Assembly (NCBI GenBank): GCA_964394585.1
Contig: CAYMYI010000125.1
Location: 1 to 11,254, forward strand
Direction of reading: 5' to 3'
Source: CAYUJH01 sp964394585
Lineage (GTDB): Bacteria > Bacteroidota > Bacteroidia > Cytophagales > Flammeovirgaceae
DNA: 11,254 bases
Every line of letters begins with the position of its first letter. Within the stretch, counting starts at the first letter, position 1. Below, in pieces: positions 8,201 through 11,254 of the stretch. The translations under genes were made by a program, and so were the position numbers. The notes beneath the pieces are model-generated. The model was not told the origin of the DNA. It was given only the letters and a program-made list of their open reading frames with translations, and made no database searches.

Positions 8201-8475
8201 TTGTTCTGATAACCTACAAAAGAAACAGTTACGGTGTATGGACCACCAACTTGCATATTTGCAATACGGAAGCGGCCATCCACATTTGAAATGTTCCCAT
8301 ACTGAGAACCAGTTGGTGTGTGCACGGCAATCACAGTTGCCCCTGTAAGCACCTCACCATTTGTGTCTTTCACAACACCTGTGATTGAAGCAGTAGTGGT
8401 TCCTTGTCCGTATGCAAAATTGACTCCTAAGAGCATTGCGAACAAGGCTACCAACAAACGTAATTTTTTCATCAT
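5236..8475 (-). CDS. Oar-like TonB-dependent outer-membrane receptor with N-terminal carboxypeptidase-regulatory-like domain
   Basis: Energy-coupled outer-membrane transporter of 1079 residues; its substrate is unknown. Order: signal peptide (1 to about 24, MMKKLRLLVALFAMLLG then NFAYGQ), CarboxypepD_reg-like beta-sandwich (about 29-112, with GVVKDTNGEVLTGATV and VSFVGY), a TonB-box-like EEVVVTAS (119-126), a plug domain (about 135-250, with YNAIYIDGAVNND and SGFAGGAINAVTRSGTNQFEG) and a long barrel ending LQLGIRYIFR, an aromatic-rich final strand. The plug and the 'RSGTNQF' block fit the Oar-like group rather than SusC, and no SusD-like gene lies beside it. The ATG at 8475 is followed at once by another ATG; either start is workable. 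It has its own TAnnTTTG promoter element and terminator and is transcribed divergently from the porin gene. Arg codons sampled at the 5' end are mostly CGT with CGC/AGA, close to fusA and unlike the adjacent barrel genes, which suggests high expression. What it imports or binds cannot be told. Confidence 0.93.
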   Translation of the reverse strand: MMKKLRLLVALFAMLLGVNFAYGQGTTTASITGVVKDTNGEVLTGATVIAVHTPTGSQYGNISNVDGRFRIANMQVGGPYTVTVSFVGYQNNQKNNVFLTLGQTLNLSFELKEESTELEEVVVTASNSDIFDGNKTGASTVVGEDQINAIPTISRQIGDFVKLNPQATVTEGSEISINGQNNRYNAIYIDGAVNNDVFGLASSGTNGGQTGGAPISIDAIEEFQISVAPFDVRQSGFAGGAINAVTRSGTNQFEGSVYHFWRNQNLAGKTPNTDDDREKLADFTAQTTGLRVGGPIIKNKLFFFVSGEIQRDETPQPFDFNDYRGDASREQINQLVSKLNAAPFNYNPGGFENNTSSLDADRFLIKLDWNVNQNHKVSLRTSYTNLEQFDAFRSSPTSISFLNGAIFFPSETISSALEVKSAFGNNISNNLIIGYTTVRDDRDPAGQNFPTVRIDDGAGTIFFGSEAFSTANRLDTDVLTITNNLELYKGRHTITFGTHNEFYSVLNLFVRQNYGQYFYADGIESFLNDEPATFYDRSYSLIDNVTGDESNAAAIFDAMQLGFYVQDEFQATDNLKLTGGIRIDIPIYNDNTPENTQFNSETIPLIEAVGYDLEGARSGSKVSTQALIAPRLGFNWDVKGDQNTQVRGGLGVFTSRSPFVWVGGTYNNTGVNVGGDDERTLDNFPFGLVDFPRWDQQPQSVQAGQGQPSGQVDLFAEDFKLPQVFKANLAVDQKLPWGLVGTLEAMYTKTLNGILYQNLNIRPSEANLTGTPDNRPIFNRRDPVDRTYTGIYLGTNTSKGYTYNLTAQLTKPFDNGFMGSIAYSYGDAFSVYDGTSSQNSSQWRGLHSIQGRNGFNETARSDFSQGHRVIASVSYRKEYLGFGASQISLFYEGQSGRPFSYIYNDGGALTNEDSRERNMIFVPATQNDIILVEENGISPQEQWNNLNAFIEANDYLSGRRGQYAERNGDRVPFSNVIDLRFLQEVYLEMGNGQKNILQFSVDIFNFTNMLNKDWGKRWFTDFDGYEILDFEGFQADGTTPTFSFTRNIDDANNPLNNIDDSGLVSSRWQMQLGIRYIFR

Positions 8476-8514
8476 TGTCTTACAATCTAATTAGTTGTTG
8501 AAAATAATTTGCTG

Positions 8515-8522
8515 CAAAACTA
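8515..8522 (-). promoter_or_regulatory. Bacteroidota-type -7 promoter element of the TonB-receptor gene
   Basis: Read on the minus strand this is TAGTTTTG, an exact match to the TAnnTTTG -7 consensus of the Bacteroidota primary sigma factor. It ends 39 bp before the receptor ATG, implying a leader of about 30-35 nt. No clear TTG -33 element is found at the usual distance upstream. Confidence 0.6.
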
Positions 8523-8653
8523 GGAGGCTTGGTATTTCAGAGAATTATTCTTACATTAAGAAATTGCTAACTATTTTCTGTATAAAAAACCTGATTTTAC
8601 GGGCGGAATAGCATTCTATATAACGTTTAATAATATTAGGATTTTTCAAGGCG

Positions 8654-8689
8654 TCAGCGCTGATGAATCGATGCTTTTTGGAAACGTTT
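8654..8689. promoter_or_regulatory. Cluster of short palindromes, possible operator sites
   Basis: TCAGCGCTGA (8654-8663) is a perfect 10-bp palindrome and AAACGTTT (8682-8689) a perfect 8-bp one, with ATCGAT (8667-8672) between them. The second sits in TTGGAAACGTTTGGG, whose central AAACGTTT resembles LacI-family operators, although the outer arms do not match. The cluster lies between the two divergent promoter elements. It may be coincidence. Confidence 0.25.
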
Positions 8690-8756
8690 GGGAAGAATTT
8701 CAGGAGTAGAATGAAGAAACTATGAATTAACGATTTAGGTGTATGCATAATGAAGA

Positions 8757-8764
8757 TAACTTTG
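8757..8764 (+). promoter_or_regulatory. Bacteroidota-type -7 promoter element of the porin gene
   Basis: TAACTTTG matches the TAnnTTTG consensus exactly and lies 62 bp before the ATG at 8827, implying a leader of about 55 nt. A weak TTTAGG about 18-20 bp upstream may stand in for the -33 TTTG element. Confidence 0.55.
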
Positions 8765-8826
8765 TAGACATACTCTATATTGAACCTTCCTTTTGTGTTG
8801 TAGCATAATGAACATAGCACCGAATC

Positions 8827-9936
8827 ATGAAAACTCTGTTAAGTATTCTTCTCTGCATTTTACTCTATACCAATACGTTTTGCCAAGATGAGGCAACATC
8901 TAAAGGCCCTGAAATCGATCTTTCTGGGTTTATCGATGTGTTTTATGCATACGATATACACCAACCCAACCAGATGAGGCAATCGTTTTTGTTTAACCAC
9001 AATCGGCATAACGAATTCAACATCAACTTAGGCGTTATGCAACTGCAAGCTACACACGAAAAATATCGAGGAGTATTGGCTTTGCAAGTAGGTACGTATG
9101 CCAACGATAATTACGCTGCCGAAACAGGCGTGATGAAAAATATTATGGAGGCGTATGCGGGGGTATCGCTCAATAAACAAAATACACTTTGGCTCGATGC
9201 TGGTCTGTTTTCTTCCCATTTAGGCTTTGAAAGTGCTATTTCTACCGAAAACTGGACCTTAACACGTTCTTTGGTGGCAGAAAATTCCCCGTACTTTCTC
9301 ACAGGAGCTAAATTGACCTACCAACCCAACGAAAAATGGACCTTATTGGCAGTGGTTACCAACGGTTGGCAACGGATTCAGCGGGTAGAAGGGAACAGTT
9401 TGCTTTCGTGGGGCACACAGGTTGCCTATCAGCCCAGTGAGAACGTAGTGCTCAACTGGAGTACGTTTATCGGCACCGACGACCCCGACGCGGCTCGCCG
9501 AATGCGGTACTTTAGCAATTTGTATGGAACATTTCAGGTGAGTGAAAAATTAGGGCTAATTGTTGGGTTCGATGCCGGGTGGCAGCAAACCGAGAAGGAT
9601 AGCGATAACTATGATACATGGTTTGCCCCTACTATCATTGCTCAATATCGTTTCAACCCGGAATGGGCAGCGGCAGTGCGCGCTGAGTACTACCAAGATG
9701 AAGCTGGCGTAATTATCCCTACCGATACCCCAAACGGATTTCAAACTACAGGTTTTTCGCTAAACATAGACTATACGCCTAATCCTAATGTAGCAATACG
9801 CCTCGAAGGTCGGAGTTTCCAAAGTGAAGATGCCGTATTCACAGATTTTTCCGGAGATACACCCACTACAGCCGAAGGAAACTTCTTTATGGTAGCCTCG
9901 TTAGCCCTAAAGTTTGATAGCAAATTAATGCGTTGA
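8827..9936 (+). CDS. Outer-membrane beta-barrel porin of the BBP2 (OmpL-like) family
   Basis: Probable outer-membrane diffusion channel of 369 residues; the permeant is unknown. A signal peptide (1 to about 20, MKTLLSILLCILLYTNTFCQ) precedes a mature chain starting with acidic residues. Then come family-like blocks: LSGFIDVFYAYD (about 32-43), FNHNRHNEFNINLG, LQVGTYANDNYAAE, LDAGLFSSHLGFESAIS, NWTLTRSLVAENSPY and VTNGWQRIQRVEG. The rest alternates aromatic and polar residues as amphipathic strands, to a C-terminal FFMVASLALKFDSKLMR. I recognise this block order from Bacteroidota proteins annotated as outer-membrane beta-barrel protein, putative porin. The ATG at 8827 is the natural start because it directly precedes the signal peptide. 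Its last 12 bp overlap the end of prmC on the other strand, and no terminator is visible after it. Arg codons are often CGG/CGA/CGC, suggesting only moderate expression. Confidence 0.87.
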   Translation: MKTLLSILLCILLYTNTFCQDEATSKGPEIDLSGFIDVFYAYDIHQPNQMRQSFLFNHNRHNEFNINLGVMQLQATHEKYRGVLALQVGTYANDNYAAETGVMKNIMEAYAGVSLNKQNTLWLDAGLFSSHLGFESAISTENWTLTRSLVAENSPYFLTGAKLTYQPNEKWTLLAVVTNGWQRIQRVEGNSLLSWGTQVAYQPSENVVLNWSTFIGTDDPDAARRMRYFSNLYGTFQVSEKLGLIVGFDAGWQQTEKDSDNYDTWFAPTIIAQYRFNPEWAAAVRAEYYQDEAGVIIPTDTPNGFQTTGFSLNIDYTPNPNVAIRLEGRSFQSEDAVFTDFSGDTPTTAEGNFFMVASLALKFDSKLMR

Positions 9937-10779
9937 AGGGTTGCTAGCCGATAAAAAACGGTATTTCCCTCGAAAGTCTTTCCAAACTTGTACATTTTCC
10001 CAGCCTATTGAGGTTGCTAACTGCTGCATTTCTTGGGGGAATGCTTCGTTGATTTCTAGGTAAATGTTTCCTTGTGGGCGCAGTAGTGTTCTGCCGAGCT
10101 TGAGCAGGCGCTCGTAGAAGAGGAGTGGAGAAGAATTGGGAACATACAGCGCTTCTACAGGCTCAAACTTGGCAACATTATCGTGCATGTGTGTTTCTTC
10201 CTCATAGCGGACATACGGTGGGTTGCTTACCAAAATATCGAGCGATGTAGGGAGCGCATCGGCATTTTTAAAAATATCGTGTTGTATAAAACGGATTGGA
10301 GCGCCAAGTTTGTGTGCGTTTTCTTTTGCTACTGAAAGTGCATCCGTACTCAGTTCGGTTGCCCATACAGCCGACGAGGGGAACGATTTACGTAAAGCAA
10401 TGGCAATACAGCCACTGCCAGTACAACAATCGAGAATCTGTAAGTGAGGTGCGTTTTCGTGCGTTTTCAGGATATGTGAGACAAGTTCTTCGGTTTCGGG
10501 ACGGGGTATGAGTACCCCCGGTTGCACCTGAAATTCATATCTGCAGAAATATGCCTTCCCTACAACATATTGTAAAGGCTCTGCCTTGAGTAGCCTTGTT
10601 AAGGCTTGTTGCAGTGGAATATCATACTGAGGTGGAATGGGCGTATTAAGCAAAATTTGAATGCTCGAAAGTTGCGTTACTTCTTCGAGCAGATTTTTGG
10701 CTATAGCAAAAGCCTCTTCAGGGGGATACAACGCAGCTAGTTTTCCTGAAGAGGCTTTAAGAAATTCTTGGGTTTGCAC
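9925..10779 (-). CDS. prmC: Peptide chain release factor N5-glutamine methyltransferase
   Basis: Cytoplasmic S-adenosylmethionine-dependent enzyme that methylates the glutamine of the GGQ motif in release factors RF1 and RF2, improving termination. The 284-residue length is normal. An N-terminal helical substrate-binding domain (about 1-80) includes PLQYVVGKAYFCRYEF (68-83). The catalytic domain shows VLIPRPETEELV (89-100), the SAM-binding loop ILDCCTGSGCIAIALR (115-130) and the catalytic NPPY (186-189) that binds the target glutamine amide. The start is GTG at 10779; no in-frame ATG was found close upstream. It lies only 2 bp after the stop of the upstream gene, so translational coupling is likely. 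prfA, its common neighbour in Proteobacteria, is not adjacent here. The 3' end overlaps the convergent porin gene by 12 bp. Confidence 0.96.
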   Translation of the reverse strand: MQTQEFLKASSGKLAALYPPEEAFAIAKNLLEEVTQLSSIQILLNTPIPPQYDIPLQQALTRLLKAEPLQYVVGKAYFCRYEFQVQPGVLIPRPETEELVSHILKTHENAPHLQILDCCTGSGCIAIALRKSFPSSAVWATELSTDALSVAKENAHKLGAPIRFIQHDIFKNADALPTSLDILVSNPPYVRYEEETHMHDNVAKFEPVEALYVPNSSPLLFYERLLKLGRTLLRPQGNIYLEINEAFPQEMQQLATSIGWENVQVWKDFRGKYRFLSASNPSTH

Positions 10780-10781
10780 GT

Positions 10782-11254
10782 TTACAAAGCGGGGTATTGA
10801 CTTAAATCGATCGGAGCTAACGAAGTAAACACTTCTTCGGGTAGCGAGGTAAATACTTGAATGTCCGTGAGTTGGAACTGTCCGCGGTCGCCGGAAAGCA
10901 TCAGCCCGCCTTTAGGGGCATAACTTTGCCAAGGGGTTGTAAATCGAGGGATGGTATCTTGAGCATTTGGGAAGTACGACCATTGAGAGACAAGCCGAGT
11001 TTGTTGGTCTACAAATACTTCGTACTTATTTTCAGGGGTATTTCCTACGTTTTCAAACGTGAGTTGAAGAACATCTGCACTCAATCCTGTTTTGGTAGTA
11101 TCTTCTCGCAAGTACTGCAAGGTTACGCCAGAATCTTTCAGTTTGAAGGGCATTACCAGCCAATAAGAATCGTTAATCCAAATACTGTTGGTACGTTCTA
11201 AATATTTATTTACTGAATCTGGATGTGAAAGCTCTTCACCATTAATCTCCACTC
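10782..11254 (-). CDS. Conserved protein of unknown function, 5'-truncated, possibly LolA-like fold
   Basis: Partial gene; the frame stays open to the window edge, so the GTG at 11252 should not be taken as the start. About 157 C-terminal residues are visible. Blocks such as IWINDSYWLVMPFKLKDSG, LQLTFENVGNTPENKYEVFVD, LVSQWSYFPN and PRFTTPW recall Bacteroidota conserved proteins I believe are annotated as DUF6503 or as outer-membrane lipoprotein-sorting-like. That assignment is from memory and is not verified. The pattern of short beta-strands with WxYF and VFVDxxTxLV motifs is compatible with a LolA/LolB-like half-barrel, in which case the missing N-terminus should carry a signal peptide. 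It ends 2 bp before prmC, so the two genes share a transcript. The role is not known. Confidence 0.7.
   Translation of the reverse strand, partial: VEINGEELSHPDSVNKYLERTNSIWINDSYWLVMPFKLKDSGVTLQYLREDTTKTGLSADVLQLTFENVGNTPENKYEVFVDQQTRLVSQWSYFPNAQDTIPRFTTPWQSYAPKGGLMLSGDRGQFQLTDIQVFTSLPEEVFTSLAPIDLSQYPAL

Larger units (their letters stand above)
8476..8826. other. 351-bp divergent intergenic regulatory region
   Basis: Separates the start codons of the TonB receptor (leftward) and the porin (rightward). It holds one TAnnTTTG element facing each gene and a cluster of short palindromes near 8654-8689. An 89-codon reading frame fits on the minus strand (8551-8820), but it overlaps the porin promoter element, has no family signature I recognise and an unusual basic, aromatic composition, so I do not call it. 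No tRNA or convincing small-RNA structure was seen. Confidence 0.75.

Noticed and set aside
5236..8475. SusC of a SusC/SusD polysaccharide-utilisation locus with the nearby GH16
   Set aside because: There is no SusD gene, the plug and following blocks fit Oar-like receptors better, and a terminator separates the receptor from the Wzi/RemB-GH16 unit.
8551..8820. An 89-codon open frame on the minus strand in the divergent intergenic region
   Set aside because: It covers the porin promoter element and the palindromes, has no recognisable family signature, and its basic, aromatic composition looks like translated AT-rich spacer.
10857..11201. A 114-codon plus-strand open frame opposite the unknown gene
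   Set aside because: It is antisense to a conserved coding frame that is coupled to prmC, and its translation shows no recognisable motif.
1..11254. CRISPR arrays, insertion sequences, tRNA genes or phage remnants
   Set aside because: I saw no regularly spaced repeats, transposase motifs, terminal inverted repeats or cloverleaf sequences on either strand by eye.

Overview
The window looks like chromosomal DNA from a Bacteroidota bacterium, probably in or near the Cytophagales. The evidence is the gene content: fusA directly followed by rpsJ with no tuf between them, a TonB-dependent receptor with an N-terminal carboxypeptidase-regulatory-like domain, a BBP2/OmpL-like beta-barrel porin, and a Wzi/RemB-like outer-membrane protein. 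There are also two intergenic matches to the Bacteroidota -7 promoter element TAnnTTTG, and Shine-Dalgarno sequences are weak. The base composition looks mildly AT-rich by eye. A run of ten Ns shows that this is a draft scaffold. No mobile element, CRISPR array, tRNA or rRNA was seen.

Layout. (1) Positions 1-2309, plus strand: the end of a str-type translation operon, with fusA (5' end outside the window) and rpsJ, closed by a strong hairpin that can terminate from both sides. (2) Positions 2437-5085, minus strand: a probable two-gene unit, with a Wzi/RemB-like beta-barrel gene upstream and a GH16 endo-beta-glucanase (laminarinase-like) gene downstream, 27 bp apart. (3) Positions 5236-8475, minus strand: a large Oar-like TonB-dependent receptor with its own promoter and terminator. 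(4) Positions 8476-8826: a 351-bp divergent intergenic region with one promoter-like element facing each way and short palindromes between them. (5) Positions 8827-9936, plus strand: a BBP2-family porin-like protein. (6) Positions 9925-11254, minus strand: prmC, which methylates release factors, overlaps the porin gene tail to tail by 12 bp. It lies 2 bp downstream of an unfinished conserved gene that I recognise only as a Bacteroidota family of unknown function.

Functionally the window joins translation genes (EF-G, S10, PrmC) to four cell-envelope genes. Three envelope products are outer-membrane barrels and the fourth is a secreted or lipid-anchored glycan hydrolase. The TonB receptor uses arginine codons like those of fusA (CGT/AGA), whereas its barrel neighbours use many CGG/CGA/CGC codons, so it is probably the most highly expressed envelope gene here. 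I do not see a clearly new multi-gene system. The points most worth following are the break in the ribosomal cluster after rpsJ, the Wzi/RemB-GH16 pair, and the shared control region between the TonB receptor and the porin.
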